Positions 24,288 through 33,527 of a stretch of DNA of 64,000 bases are shown in pieces. Each line of letters begins with the position of its first letter. Within the stretch, counting starts at the first letter, position 1. The position numbers and the translations under genes were made by a program. This DNA comes from Nonomuraea guangzhouensis (GTDB lineage Bacteria; Actinomycetota; Actinomycetes; Streptosporangiales; Streptosporangiaceae), in contig NZ_JAHKRM010000023.1 of NCBI RefSeq assembly GCF_019396345.1, forward strand, positions 1-64,000, given 5' to 3'. The notes beneath the pieces are model-generated. The model had not been told where the DNA came from, made no database searches, and saw nothing but the letters and a program-made list of their open reading frames with translations.

Positions 24288-25226
24288 TCAGCGCTTGAAG
24301 CGCAGCACGTCCTCTTCGGGTTCCGTCTTCGTGGTCATCAGTCTGCTCGTGGGGATGTCCGAGCGGTAGTTGCTCGGCGTGAGCAGCAGCTCGACCTCGC
24401 CCGCCTGCGCGGCCGGCACCCGGGCGTAGGCCGTCATCTGGTACGGCTTGCCGACCTCCATCTTCTCGGGCGGCGTCGTGTCGTTGGCGACGAGAGCCAC
24501 CCAGGTGCGACCCCGGCGATCCGTCACGAAGAGTTCCTTGGGCTTGCCCGTCTTGACCGCGCCGTCCGCGTCGACGGCCGACCGGACGATGTCGATCTTG
24601 GCGTAGGCGGATCCCGGCTGGGGCTTGTCGCCGGGCAACTGCGGCACGGTCTCCAGCGTGGACTTCCAGGTGACGTGCTTGACCGTGACGGACTGCCCGG
24701 CCGCCACCACCTGCTCATGCTTCGGCGAAGCCTGCCCTGACCGGACGAGGTAGACGTGATAGCGGTCGTAGCTCAGCGCCCCGAGCGCCACGGCCAGCGC
24801 GGCCGCGGCCCCGAGCGCCGTCAGCACGGGCCGGCGCCGGCGTGGCGGCGGAGCCACGGCGGCCGGGACCTCGATGGTGGGCGGTTCCACCGGTGGTTCT
24901 ACGGGTGGCTCTGCGGGTGGGGCTACCGGAAGGGGCGGGGCTACGGCAGGGGGCTGCTTGGCGGGCCGGGGTAGCGGCCCGGCGCTGGGGACGGCCGGGA
25001 GCGGCTGGGTGGAGCTCTCCACCGTGAGTTCCACCCGCTTGGGCGGCCACACCTGCTGGTCGGGAGGGACGACCCGCGGCACGGCATGCGACGGCGCGAC
25101 CGGACGCCGGCGTCGCGGCCTCCCCTGAGGCTGGGCCGGGGGCTGAGCTTGGGGTTGGGGCTGACGCTGAGGGTCCGGATTCTGGCTGGGCGGAGGGGAG
25201 AACCAGCCGCGGTCGTCTGTGCTCAT
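24288..25226 (-). CDS. Membrane-anchored protein with Pro-rich head and beta ectodomain (1 of 3)
   Basis: Residues 1-130 are proline/glutamine-rich and basic, probably cytoplasmic (repeats of PPVE and PAQP). A helix at about 133-152 (VLTALGAAAALAVALGAL) precedes an outer domain of about 155 residues with strands like VTVKHVTWKSTLETV and KPYQMTAYARVP. The ectodomain resembles DUF4352/telokin-like Ig folds, tentative. It is last of three coupled genes (start shares one base with the stop of the preceding gene). Confidence 0.65.
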   Translation of the reverse strand: MSTDDRGWFSPPPSQNPDPQRQPQPQAQPPAQPQGRPRRRRPVAPSHAVPRVVPPDQQVWPPKRVELTVESSTQPLPAVPSAGPLPRPAKQPPAVAPPLPVAPPAEPPVEPPVEPPTIEVPAAVAPPPRRRRPVLTALGAAAALAVALGALSYDRYHVYLVRSGQASPKHEQVVAAGQSVTVKHVTWKSTLETVPQLPGDKPQPGSAYAKIDIVRSAVDADGAVKTGKPKELFVTDRRGRTWVALVANDTTPPEKMEVGKPYQMTAYARVPAAQAGEVELLLTPSNYRSDIPTSRLMTTKTEPEEDVLRFKR

Positions 25227-25855
25227 CAGCTCTTCTTCAGGGTGTAGACATCGCTGGGCGCCGACTTGAGCCGGGCCGCCGCCGGGCCGTCGATGCCCAG
25301 GTCGACCTCGGCCTCCGGCTCGAAAGGCTCGACCAGTGCGGTTCCGGGCAGCTTGAACACGACCCGCGCGCCTTCGAGCGCCGACGGGGGGATCTCGAAG
25401 ACGAAGTAGCCGTTGACCCAGAAGCCCGGCTGCACCCAGGGGTTGGCCAGCGTCTCGGTCGACTCGATCTTGTCCGTGGCGTCGTAGGTGACGCCGTCCG
25501 GGGTCAGCAGCGCGGGCGTGCCCAGGTGCATGGGCTTGGTGTCCGAGGTCGCGGACGCCTGGACGACCAGGAACAACTGCTCGGTCTCCACCTTCCCGGA
25601 CGCGCCCTGCACGGCGCGCGCCGACGCGACCGAGTTGACGCGTACCGCGAACCTGCCCGCGTTCACGTCCTGGCCCTTGGCGCCGACGGTGGTGATGGGC
25701 GCGCTGATCTCGTTCGGGGTCAGGTTGAGCGTCTGGAGGCCGACGGCGCTGCCCAGCAGCACCAGGCCGGCGAGGGCGCCGAGCACGCGTGAGCCGCCCG
25801 GCCGGCGGGAACGGGAGCCGCGACCGCGCGGGCGGCGGGAAGCCGTGGCCGTCAT
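25226..25855 (-). CDS. Membrane-anchored beta-domain protein (2 of 3)
   Basis: 209 residues: a short arginine-rich head (RRPRGRGSRSRRPGG), a helix at about 24-42 (VLGALAGLVLLGSAVGL), then an outer domain with GRFAVRVNSVASARAVQ and FVFEIPPSALEGARVVFKL. The domain has the same layout as in the two flanking proteins and as DUF4352-like envelope proteins. Overlaps the gene before it by four bases. Function unknown. Confidence 0.65.
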   Translation of the reverse strand: MTATASRRPRGRGSRSRRPGGSRVLGALAGLVLLGSAVGLQTLNLTPNEISAPITTVGAKGQDVNAGRFAVRVNSVASARAVQGASGKVETEQLFLVVQASATSDTKPMHLGTPALLTPDGVTYDATDKIESTETLANPWVQPGFWVNGYFVFEIPPSALEGARVVFKLPGTALVEPFEPEAEVDLGIDGPAAARLKSAPSDVYTLKKS

Positions 25856-26511
25856 GCCGTCTCCGCGTCGTGCACCGGGAGCGTCACCTGGGCCTTTACG
25901 ACAGCCTGCTGGACGTCGTCCTCCTCTTCCGACTCCATGCTCCAGTGGAAGCTCGGGTCGTTGAAGCCCCCCTCGTAAACGAAGCCCCCTACGTCCAGCG
26001 TCATCTTCTTCGGGGGCGTGGCCCCCTTGTCCAGGTCGTACCGGAGGATGACCGTGGTCGGGACGCCCGGCTGGAGCTGGCCGCTCTTCGCGTTCTTCGA
26101 CAGGCTGTAGACCGTCGGCACGCCCTTGACCTGCACCTGCGGGGTCACCTTGACCAGCGACCCGGCGAAGCTCGTCAGCGCGGCCGCGCGCTCCGGCTTG
26201 TCCGGCGGGAGGCCGACCATGGCCGTGGCCTTGCCTTGGTTTGTCACCTTGAAGACCAGCTCCACGAAGCGCTTGTCGGTGTCCCAGTCGGCGGTGGCCT
26301 TCTGCGTGGTCACCTTGGCCGTCACGAACTGGGTGCTGAACTGTCCCTGGTCGAGCACCGCTCCCTCACCGTATTGGGGAGGCGCGGGATCGGGAACTTC
26401 GGCGAAACCGCCGAGCAGGGCGGTGATGCCGAGGGCGGTGACCGCCACCAGGGCCACTGCGGGCACCACTACCGGGCGTTTGGGGTTCTTGCTGCCGGAG
26501 GGTTCCGTCAT
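25852..26511 (-). CDS. Membrane-anchored beta-domain protein (3 of 3)
   Basis: 219 residues: basic head, helix at about 15-35 (VVVPAVALVAVTALGITALL), then a beta-rich outer domain (QFSTQFVTAKVTTQKATADW, FVELVFKVTNQGKATAMVG). First gene of the three-gene minus-strand operon, starting 163 bases from the divergent 644-residue membrane protein. A shared control region with that gene is likely. Function unknown. Confidence 0.65.
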   Translation of the reverse strand: MTEPSGSKNPKRPVVVPAVALVAVTALGITALLGGFAEVPDPAPPQYGEGAVLDQGQFSTQFVTAKVTTQKATADWDTDKRFVELVFKVTNQGKATAMVGLPPDKPERAAALTSFAGSLVKVTPQVQVKGVPTVYSLSKNAKSGQLQPGVPTTVILRYDLDKGATPPKKMTLDVGGFVYEGGFNDPSFHWSMESEEEDDVQQAVVKAQVTLPVHDAETA

Positions 26512-26674
26512 GGGTAAGGATGGTAATAGGTCACGCTTGCCCCATCTGCCGCTAGCCTCCCATCTGGCTGGTCTAATTGCCGAGAACCCTGCCGCAGCAG
26601 GGGGTGTAGCTCATACGCTGTCACGGAGCGGAGGGTCAGCTCCCACTAACGACATATCGCGGCCGGAGGGTCAC

Positions 26675-28609
26675 GTGGCGGACGTGCATCCCGAGCATGC
26701 GCAGCTTCAGGCGGACCGCATCTACCTGGGCTGGCAGTACATCCTGCTGCACCCTGATCCGGGACCGCCGCCGAAACGCCCCTCGCCCGCCGAGGAGGCG
26801 GCCACCTCCGCGGTGGCCGACCAGGAGCTGCTGCGCCGCGAACGCTTCCAGGAAGACCTGCTCAACCGGCCTGTGCGTATTTTCCGGGTGTTCATGGTCA
26901 TCCTCACGGTGCTGATACTCGGGCTGGCCGTCGCCGGCCTCCTGCAGTGGTCGTTCGCCCTGCTCGGCCTGGTCGCGGCCGGCGGCGTGGCGATCATCTG
27001 CAGCTACGCGCTCGCCCAGGGCGACCGGGCGGTCCGCTACCGGGTGAGCGAGCAGCAGGCCCGCGACGACCGGCAGCGTCAGGAACGTGACAAAGAGCTG
27101 TTCCGCGCGCAGGAGGAGCACGCCCAGCGCTACCGCGAGTGGCAGGAGGTCAAGGAACGCCACGACCGCCAGCTCACCTGGTACGCCGTGGCCGTCCCCG
27201 ACGAGATCGACCGCATCGACGTGGCGGGCGGCACGCTGCCCGGCTGGTCGGCGCTGATCACGCTGCTCGGCGCCACCCGCCTCTACAGCGGCGGCCACCT
27301 CACCGTGCTCGACCTGTCCGAGGGCGCCGTCGCCAAGGACCTGATCGAGCTGGCCCGCCGGGGCGGCGACGACCCGCTGGTCTGGGTGCTGCCGACGGAC
27401 CTGCCCCGGCTGGACCTGGGTGCGACGCTGAAGCCCGAGGCGTTCGCCGACGTACTCGCGCACGTGGTCAGCGTGAGCGAGGAGCACCGCACCACGCGCG
27501 ACCTCAGCTTCGACAACGCGATCCTCGAACGGGTGCTGGAGGTGCTCGGCGAGAACGCCACGATCAACCAGGTCACCGCCGCGCTGCGGGCGCTCGCCCA
27601 GGTCGGCGACCCGCGCGACGACCTGAGGTTCGGGCTGATCACGGCGACGCAGCTCGAACGGATCGGCACGCTGTTCGGGCGCGGCGTCAGCGACCGGGTG
27701 GTGATCGAGCGCGCCTGGGCCCTGGAGTCGCAGCTGCGCAAGCTGGAGACGCTCGGCACGCAGGCCGTACGCCTGCCGCCGGCCAGGCTCAGGGTGGTGA
27801 GCATGGACCGGCAGGCCGGTGTGTTCGGCAACCGGGTCCTCGGCACCTACGTGGCCACCGCGCTCACCCACATCCTGCGCCAATCGCCCGCCTCTGACCG
27901 GCCCTGGTATCACACGATCATCGTGGCGGGCGCCGACAAGCTCCGCGGCGACGTGCTCGACCGGCTCATGGACGCCTGTGAGACGTCCAGGACCGGCCTG
28001 GTCCTGACGTACCGGAGCCTGACCCCGACCGTACGGGAGCGGCTCGGCAGGGGCCACGCGGCGGTGGCGTTCATGCGCCTGGGCAACGCCGAGGACGCCA
28101 GGGTGGCCAGCGAGCACGTCGGCACCGAGCACCGGCTGGAGCTGGCCCAGCTCACCGAGACGATCAGCGACTCGATCCCCGGCCTCGACGGCGGCTACAC
28201 CTCGACGATCTCCGAGGTCGAGGACGCCTCGGGGGCGCGCGACGACAACCGTACGGACCTCGCGGAGGACCTCGCCGAGTCGACGGAGTGGGGCAGGACG
28301 GCCGACAAGATCGCCGAGAAGGAGCGGGTGCTGCAGCGTTCCCGGGAGTTCCTCGTCGAGCCGCATCAGCTCCAGCAGTTGCCCACCACGTCCGTGATCG
28401 TCACTGACGCGACCGCGCAGGGCCGCCGGGTCCGCCTGGCTGACGCGAACCCGGCAATCCTCACATTCCCCAAGACCACGCTCGGCGAGCTGGAGGACGT
28501 GCGCGAGGCCGTACTAGCGATCGACGGAAAGCGGGGAGACGGCGATGGCGAGCCGCCACCGAACCTCGGGCCACCGCCGCCACGCCTGGACTGGCGCAAG
28601 GAAAGGTAA
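26675..28609 (+). CDS. Membrane-anchored coiled-coil protein with degenerate ATPase-like domain
   Basis: 644 residues. Two membrane helices lie at about 75-120 (VFMVILTVLILGLAVAG, LLGLVAAGGVAIICSYAL), followed by a charged coiled coil (about 130-170). The C-terminal half resembles the back part of HerA/VirD4-type ATPases: a Walker-B-like strand HTIIVAGADKLRG, then TRTGLVLTYRSLTP-like and VAFMRLGNAEDA strands (actual text ETSRTGLVLTYRSL). No Walker A is visible, so it is probably not an active ATPase. GTG 26675 has GGAGG five bases upstream. It is 74 bases from the HerA-like gene, same strand. Confidence 0.65.
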   Translation: MADVHPEHAQLQADRIYLGWQYILLHPDPGPPPKRPSPAEEAATSAVADQELLRRERFQEDLLNRPVRIFRVFMVILTVLILGLAVAGLLQWSFALLGLVAAGGVAIICSYALAQGDRAVRYRVSEQQARDDRQRQERDKELFRAQEEHAQRYREWQEVKERHDRQLTWYAVAVPDEIDRIDVAGGTLPGWSALITLLGATRLYSGGHLTVLDLSEGAVAKDLIELARRGGDDPLVWVLPTDLPRLDLGATLKPEAFADVLAHVVSVSEEHRTTRDLSFDNAILERVLEVLGENATINQVTAALRALAQVGDPRDDLRFGLITATQLERIGTLFGRGVSDRVVIERAWALESQLRKLETLGTQAVRLPPARLRVVSMDRQAGVFGNRVLGTYVATALTHILRQSPASDRPWYHTIIVAGADKLRGDVLDRLMDACETSRTGLVLTYRSLTPTVRERLGRGHAAVAFMRLGNAEDARVASEHVGTEHRLELAQLTETISDSIPGLDGGYTSTISEVEDASGARDDNRTDLAEDLAESTEWGRTADKIAEKERVLQRSREFLVEPHQLQQLPTTSVIVTDATAQGRRVRLADANPAILTFPKTTLGELEDVREAVLAIDGKRGDGDGEPPPNLGPPPPRLDWRKER

Positions 28610-28683
28610 TGACATGGTCAATGTCAAGGTGACGTGCGGACGGTCGGCGGGACTTTACTAACAACCGTCTGTGGGGGAATGAA

Positions 28684-31659
28684 ATGCAGCCGAGTGTCTC
28701 GCTGAGCGGGCCCTGGTACCGAATCCAGTCGATCGCGGCACCCTCGCGAAGCTCGTCGGCGGAGTGGGACTTCGTCACCGTGCTGCCCGCCGTGTTGTCC
28801 GCGGCGCAACGTGACCGGCCGTTCGTCATCGGCTGGCTCTCCCGTGGTTCCGGTGCGCCGCTGGAGCTCATCACCAACGCCGGGCCGCTGTCGCCGCCGC
28901 GCCAGCCGCGCCGCGCCACCGACGCGCCGGGGGTGCCGGCCGGTCCGCAGCCGCTGCTCTTCCCCGGCGGGGCGCGCGGGGTGCAGCTCGACGAGGAGTA
29001 CTTGGCCGACCTCGCCGACCTGGTGTGGACGCCGTGCCCGGGACGGCAGGCGCCGCCGCTCGGTGGCCGGCGTGAGTTCGGCGAGCCTGACGAGCTGAAG
29101 CGGCCGACGCTGTTCGAGGCGACGCTGGTCACGCTCATGTCGAGGCCGTTCGCGTGGCTGGTGGTGGCCGAGCCGACCGACCTGCTCGACGCCGAGGTCG
29201 CGCACCTGCGTACGCAGCTCAACGTGCTCAGGCAGTACGGGGACGCCTCCGAGCGCAGCAGGTTCGACGCCGAGCGGGCCGAACGCCGCATGCAGGAGCT
29301 CGACGCCTTCCGCGAGGCCGGGCTCTGGAACGTCCGCGTGCTGGCCGGCGGCGCCACGGCCGAGGAGCTGCGGCAGATCGCGCCTGTCCTGGTCGGCTCC
29401 GTCGAGATGAGCCACCATCCGTACCGGCTGCGCAGCGCCCAGGGCGCCGTCTACGGCCTGTCGGAGGCGCTCGGCCTGACCATGCAGGACCCGGCCGACG
29501 GCGCGGCCGCCCCCTTCGCCGCCACCGCCGGGGCGCTCGCGGCGCTGGCCGGGCTGCCCAGGCGCGAGGTGCCGGGCGTACGGGTGCTCGACTCGGGGTT
29601 CTTCGACGTGACCTCCGAGGCCGAGGAGGGCGAGCTGGACCTGGGCGAGATCCTCGACGGGCAGGACCGGTGCGTCGGCTCGTTCCGGGTGCCGCTGAGC
29701 ACGCTCAACAGGCACGCCTTCGTCACCGGGGCCACCGGCTCGGGCAAGTCGCAGACGGTCCGGCACCTGCTGGAGCAGCTCAGCAGGGCCGGCATCCCGT
29801 GGCTGGCGATCGAGCCCGCCAAGTCCGAGTACGCCGCCATGGCCGGGCGCCTGGAGCCGGATTCAAGTGTGGCGGCTCAGTCGGTCACCGTGATCAACCC
29901 GTCGGCGCCCGCGGGCGTGCCGTTCAGCATCAACCCGCTGGAACCCGAGCCCGGCTACCCCGTCCAGGCGCACATCGACATGGTGCGGGCACTGTTCATG
30001 GCGGCGTTCGACGCCGAGGAGCCGTTCCCGCAGATCATGTCGCTGGCCCTGCAGCGCGTCTACGAGGCCACCGGCTGGGACGTGGTCACCGGCGGCGCCG
30101 TGCCGGGCTCCAAGGTGCCGCCCAGCGTGCCGACCCTCGAACTGCTCCAGCAGCACGCCATGGACGTGATCAGGGAGATCGGCTATGGCCGCGAGGTCCA
30201 GGCCGACGTCGAGGGCTTCATCTCGCTGCGGCTGCGTTCGCTCCGAGTCGGCTCGGCCGGCCGCTTCTTCGAGGGCGGCCACCCGGCCGACATCGGCGGC
30301 CTGCTGGAGCGCAACGTGGTGCTGGCGATCGAGGACGTGGCCAACGACGAGGACAAGGCGTTCCTGATGGGCACGCTGATCATCCGCATCGTCGAGCACC
30401 TGCGGATGCGGGCCAGGCAGGAGAAGTCCACCGGCCTGCGCCACGTCATCGTCATCGAGGAGGCCCACCGGCTGCTGCGCGACCGCGGCACCGGCCGCGC
30501 CTCCACCCACGCCGTCGAACTGCTGGCCGGCATGCTCGCCGAGATCAGGGCCTATGGCGAGGGCATCGTGGTGGCCGAGCAGATCCCCACCAAGCTCGTC
30601 ACCGACGTGGTGAAGAACACCGCGCTGAAGGTCGTCCACCGCCTCCCCGCCGAGGACGACCGGCAGCTCGTCGGCGCGGCCATGAACCTCAGCGAGGAAC
30701 AGTCCCGCCACGTCGTCTCCCTGCAGCCGGGATCCGCCGCGGTGTTCGCCGACGGGATGGACCGCCCGCTACGCGTCCGGGTGCCCCTCGGCGAGTCTCG
30801 CGAGCGGCTCCTGGCCGGCCCGCCCCCGCCGATCCGGGGCCGAAGATCGGCGGCCTGCGGCAGCCAGTGCCGTACCGGGCAGGCATGCACGCTGGTCGAG
30901 CTGCGCGAGGCCGACGTCCTCGCCGACGCCCCCGACTGGGCCTGGCTGCGCATCTGGTGCGACACGGTCGTCCTGGCCTTCGTGAGCAACCGCCCGCTGC
31001 CCGGTGTACCGCGCGTACTGGCCGCCGCCTGGTCCGACCTGCCGGCCAGGCGCAGGGAGTGCCTGCTGGCCACCCTGATCGAACGGTCGGTGCAGCGCCG
31101 GGCCTGGTCGCTGCGGAGCTGGTTCGACCCGGCCCTGCTCACCGAGAAGGCCGCGGAGACGGCCACGCGCCTGCTGGCCGCCGTGGAGAGCGGCGGCGAG
31201 CGCCCCGGCGCCTCCTGGGTCATCCCGCAGGTGCGCTGGCTGCACGAGGTCGACAGACTCTTCCCGTACGGCCAGCCGGCCCCGAACCTCCGCAGCCCCG
31301 CACCCCCGATGGAGTACGCCCTGTTCCGCAACGCCCCCAACGGCGGCTCCGCCGAACTCCAGCACTCGGAGCTGCTCGGCCACCGAGCCAAGGCACTGCG
31401 GCACCACCCGCTGTCCATGGAGGTCGACCACAACCGGTCTCTGGCCTGGCGGGTCATCCTGGGCGACGACGAGAACGAGGGCGTCCAGCGCGACATCACC
31501 ACGGTCGCGATCGGCGTGGACCCTTCGGCACGGCTGCGGCACGTGGGGCAGACCATGGGGGCGGGGTGGCTCGAAGGGGTACTGTCCTGGCCACGCCGCT
31601 TCGTCCTGCCCTTCGACCGCGACGGCGCCCCGGAACTCTCCTTCGCCGAACCGGGCTGA
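28684..31659 (+). CDS. HerA-like hexameric P-loop ATPase
   Basis: 991 residues with an intact ATPase core: Walker A GATGSGKSQTV near residue 348, Walker B HVIVIEEAHRLL near 595, and the HerA/VirB4-like tail ending in VVHRLPAEDDRQLVG. The N-terminal 330 residues and C-terminal 280 residues are not recognised; the latter contains cysteines (ACGSQCRTGQAC) that could bind metal. HerA-type proteins pump DNA or drive secretion, and many act in phage defence. Here the partners are membrane proteins, not NurA. It probably forms a ring at the membrane. Confidence 0.8.
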   Translation: MQPSVSLSGPWYRIQSIAAPSRSSSAEWDFVTVLPAVLSAAQRDRPFVIGWLSRGSGAPLELITNAGPLSPPRQPRRATDAPGVPAGPQPLLFPGGARGVQLDEEYLADLADLVWTPCPGRQAPPLGGRREFGEPDELKRPTLFEATLVTLMSRPFAWLVVAEPTDLLDAEVAHLRTQLNVLRQYGDASERSRFDAERAERRMQELDAFREAGLWNVRVLAGGATAEELRQIAPVLVGSVEMSHHPYRLRSAQGAVYGLSEALGLTMQDPADGAAAPFAATAGALAALAGLPRREVPGVRVLDSGFFDVTSEAEEGELDLGEILDGQDRCVGSFRVPLSTLNRHAFVTGATGSGKSQTVRHLLEQLSRAGIPWLAIEPAKSEYAAMAGRLEPDSSVAAQSVTVINPSAPAGVPFSINPLEPEPGYPVQAHIDMVRALFMAAFDAEEPFPQIMSLALQRVYEATGWDVVTGGAVPGSKVPPSVPTLELLQQHAMDVIREIGYGREVQADVEGFISLRLRSLRVGSAGRFFEGGHPADIGGLLERNVVLAIEDVANDEDKAFLMGTLIIRIVEHLRMRARQEKSTGLRHVIVIEEAHRLLRDRGTGRASTHAVELLAGMLAEIRAYGEGIVVAEQIPTKLVTDVVKNTALKVVHRLPAEDDRQLVGAAMNLSEEQSRHVVSLQPGSAAVFADGMDRPLRVRVPLGESRERLLAGPPPPIRGRRSAACGSQCRTGQACTLVELREADVLADAPDWAWLRIWCDTVVLAFVSNRPLPGVPRVLAAAWSDLPARRRECLLATLIERSVQRRAWSLRSWFDPALLTEKAAETATRLLAAVESGGERPGASWVIPQVRWLHEVDRLFPYGQPAPNLRSPAPPMEYALFRNAPNGGSAELQHSELLGHRAKALRHHPLSMEVDHNRSLAWRVILGDDENEGVQRDITTVAIGVDPSARLRHVGQTMGAGWLEGVLSWPRRFVLPFDRDGAPELSFAEPG

Positions 31660-31681
31660 AACCCGTTTACCGGCTGACACC

Positions 31682-31874
31682 CACAAAGGGCTCGCCAATC
31701 GGCGCTTCGCGCTCTTGGAAGCTCGACGTTCTTCCTTTGGCGCTCACGCGCACGGCAAGGGCTCACCCGATCAGGCGCTCCGCGCCTCAGGGCCTCGGCG
31801 TGCCCCCCGGGGCCTTCGGCCCCTCCCCTGCGAGGGCAAGCCCTCGCGCTCCCCGCTCCGCCACGGCCAGACCA
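31682..31874 (+). repeat. 193-bp structured interspersed repeat, copy A
   Basis: It is about 95% identical, in inverse orientation, to 46104-46298. It contains several short hairpins, such as GGGGCCTTCGGCCCC and GCGAGGGCAAGCCCTCGC. It starts 23 bases past the HerA-like gene. No protein-coding gene is apparent in 31660-32027; the rest of that gap shows nothing more. Confidence 0.85.
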
Positions 31875-32027
31875 CGGCGAAAAGCCGGTGTGGCCAGCCG
31901 GTACCACCGCCACGTCCACGATCAGCGCGGCCAGCCCGTACCACCGCCATGCCGATAGCTGCCTCACTGAACTCTTCGCACCCTGATTGCCCTGATCACG
32001 ATGGTTCAGCCGAGAGCGGCCTCCCTG

Positions 32028-33410
32028 TCAGGAGTGGCGCACGGCGGTGCGCAGGGATTCGGCGATGCGGTGGGCGTCGGCTGGTGTGGTCCGCCAGTTG
32101 CTGAAGGCGGCGCGCAGCGCGGGCACGCCGTTCAGGACGGTGGGGGTGAGGAACGCCTCGCCGGCGAGGCGTTCGCTGAGCGCGGCCAGTCGCTCAGCGG
32201 TGGGGTCGGCGCTCAAGGTGAAGCACACGACATTGAGCCGGACGGGCGCGAGCAGCCGCAGACCGGGGATGCCCTCAATGGCCTCGCCCAGCACCCGGGC
32301 GCAGGCGATGCACCGTTCGGTGATCTCACGGTGGCCGTCCTGTCCGTAGGCGCGCAGGGTGAACCAGGCGGCCAGCGCCCGCAGGCGCCGGGAGTTCTCC
32401 GGGGTGAGGTGGCCGCCGTCGGGCGTGTCGCCGAGCGGGCCGAGGTAGGCGGCGGCGTTCTGGAACACGGCCGTCTGCAGGTCGGGGCGGCGGGTGAATT
32501 GAAGGGCGCTGTCGTACGGCACGTTCAGCCATTTGTGCAGGTCGACGCAGATCGAGTCGGCCAGGTCAAGGCCGTCGCACAGGTGGGCGTGGGCGGGGGA
32601 GAGAGCGGCGAAGGCGCCGAACGCGGCGTCCACGTGCAGCCAGAAGTCGTGACGCTCGCGCAGTGCCGCGATGGCGCGCAGGTCGTCGAAGTCGGCGGTG
32701 TTGACGGTGCCGGCGTTGGCCACCACGATGCACGGGCCATCGACCTCGCGCAGTGCGAGCTCCAGGGCCGCCGGATCGACGCACTCCCGTCCCGGGCTGG
32801 TGGGCACGGTGACCAGGGCGCGGCGCCCGAGCCCGAGCATGGACAGGCCCTTGGGCACGCTGGAATGGGCGGTGCCCGACAGCACCGTCACCGGACCGAG
32901 GGCGCCGACCCCGTGCTCGGCCGGTGAGACGCCTGTCCGTTCGCCGATCCACTCGCGGGCGATGGCGAGCCCGACGGTGTTGGACATGGTCGCGCCGCTG
33001 ACGAACGTCCCGTGATGGTCGTCGGACAGGCCGAACAGGGTACGCAGCCAGGCGATCGTCTGGCGCTCCAGGTGCTGCCCCGCTGCGTCGAGGGAGGTGA
33101 AGGAGTTCTGGTCCCAGGTCGCGGTCAGCCAGTCACCGGCCAGCGCGGCCGGTGTGACCCCTCCGGTGACGAATCCCCAGTAGCGGGGGCCGGCGCTGGC
33201 TGACAGCGTCGGCTCCCAGCGGGCGGCGAACTCCGCCAGCGCCGCGAGCAGCCCTTCGCCCGGCACGGGCAGCGCCGCCGGCTCGGGGATCGGTGCCGCG
33301 GGGACTACCGGGCGTTCGGCCAGATGTCCCAGCAGGTCGGCGCTGTGCTCCTGAACCGCCCGCAACAGCTCGGGCAGCTCGTCGCGGTCGGCGGCGAGCG
33401 TGGGATGCAT
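32028..33410 (-). CDS. PLP-dependent group II decarboxylase
   Basis: The 460-residue protein matches aromatic amino acid/glutamate-type decarboxylases. The cofactor lysine lies in SICVDLHKWLNVPYD, the PLP-stacking region in SGATMSNT, and the aspartate that binds the pyridine nitrogen in HVDAAFG. It would decarboxylate an amino acid in the cytoplasm; the substrate is not clear. It is divergent from a MocR regulator across a perfect inverted repeat, so expression probably responds to PLP or an amino compound. Confidence 0.85.
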   Translation of the reverse strand: MHPTLAADRDELPELLRAVQEHSADLLGHLAERPVVPAAPIPEPAALPVPGEGLLAALAEFAARWEPTLSASAGPRYWGFVTGGVTPAALAGDWLTATWDQNSFTSLDAAGQHLERQTIAWLRTLFGLSDDHHGTFVSGATMSNTVGLAIAREWIGERTGVSPAEHGVGALGPVTVLSGTAHSSVPKGLSMLGLGRRALVTVPTSPGRECVDPAALELALREVDGPCIVVANAGTVNTADFDDLRAIAALRERHDFWLHVDAAFGAFAALSPAHAHLCDGLDLADSICVDLHKWLNVPYDSALQFTRRPDLQTAVFQNAAAYLGPLGDTPDGGHLTPENSRRLRALAAWFTLRAYGQDGHREITERCIACARVLGEAIEGIPGLRLLAPVRLNVVCFTLSADPTAERLAALSERLAGEAFLTPTVLNGVPALRAAFSNWRTTPADAHRIAESLRTAVRHS

Positions 33411-33480
33411 GGTGTTTCGCCCTTCGTCAGAAACTCGTCTGCAACGGTTACGACGGTAGGCGGACCGGCTCCCTGCCGCC

Positions 33481-33506
33481 TGGTCCAATCGTGGAAAACT
33501 GGACCA
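33481..33506. promoter_or_regulatory. MocR-type operator
   Basis: TGGTCCA (33481-33487) and TGGACCA (33500-33506) form a perfect 7-bp inverted repeat with 12 bases between, placed between the divergent decarboxylase and MocR genes. TGGTCC-type repeats are typical binding sites of MocR/PdxR regulators. Confidence 0.65.
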
Positions 33507-33527
33507 GTGCGGATGGGAGAACAGCAG

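Noticed and set aside
24874..25128. Gly-rich plus-strand frames opposite the Pro-rich head
   Set aside because: They are antisense reflections of proline codons in the minus-strand gene.
31682..31874. Small protein gene in the 193-bp repeat
   Set aside because: Frames in the two copies diverge by frameshift beyond the repeat and have no ribosome site; the conserved feature is the set of hairpins.
29154..31958. Second long frame inside the HerA-like gene
   Set aside because: Low-complexity Arg/Gly/Ala text is typical of a shifted frame; the other frame holds Walker motifs.
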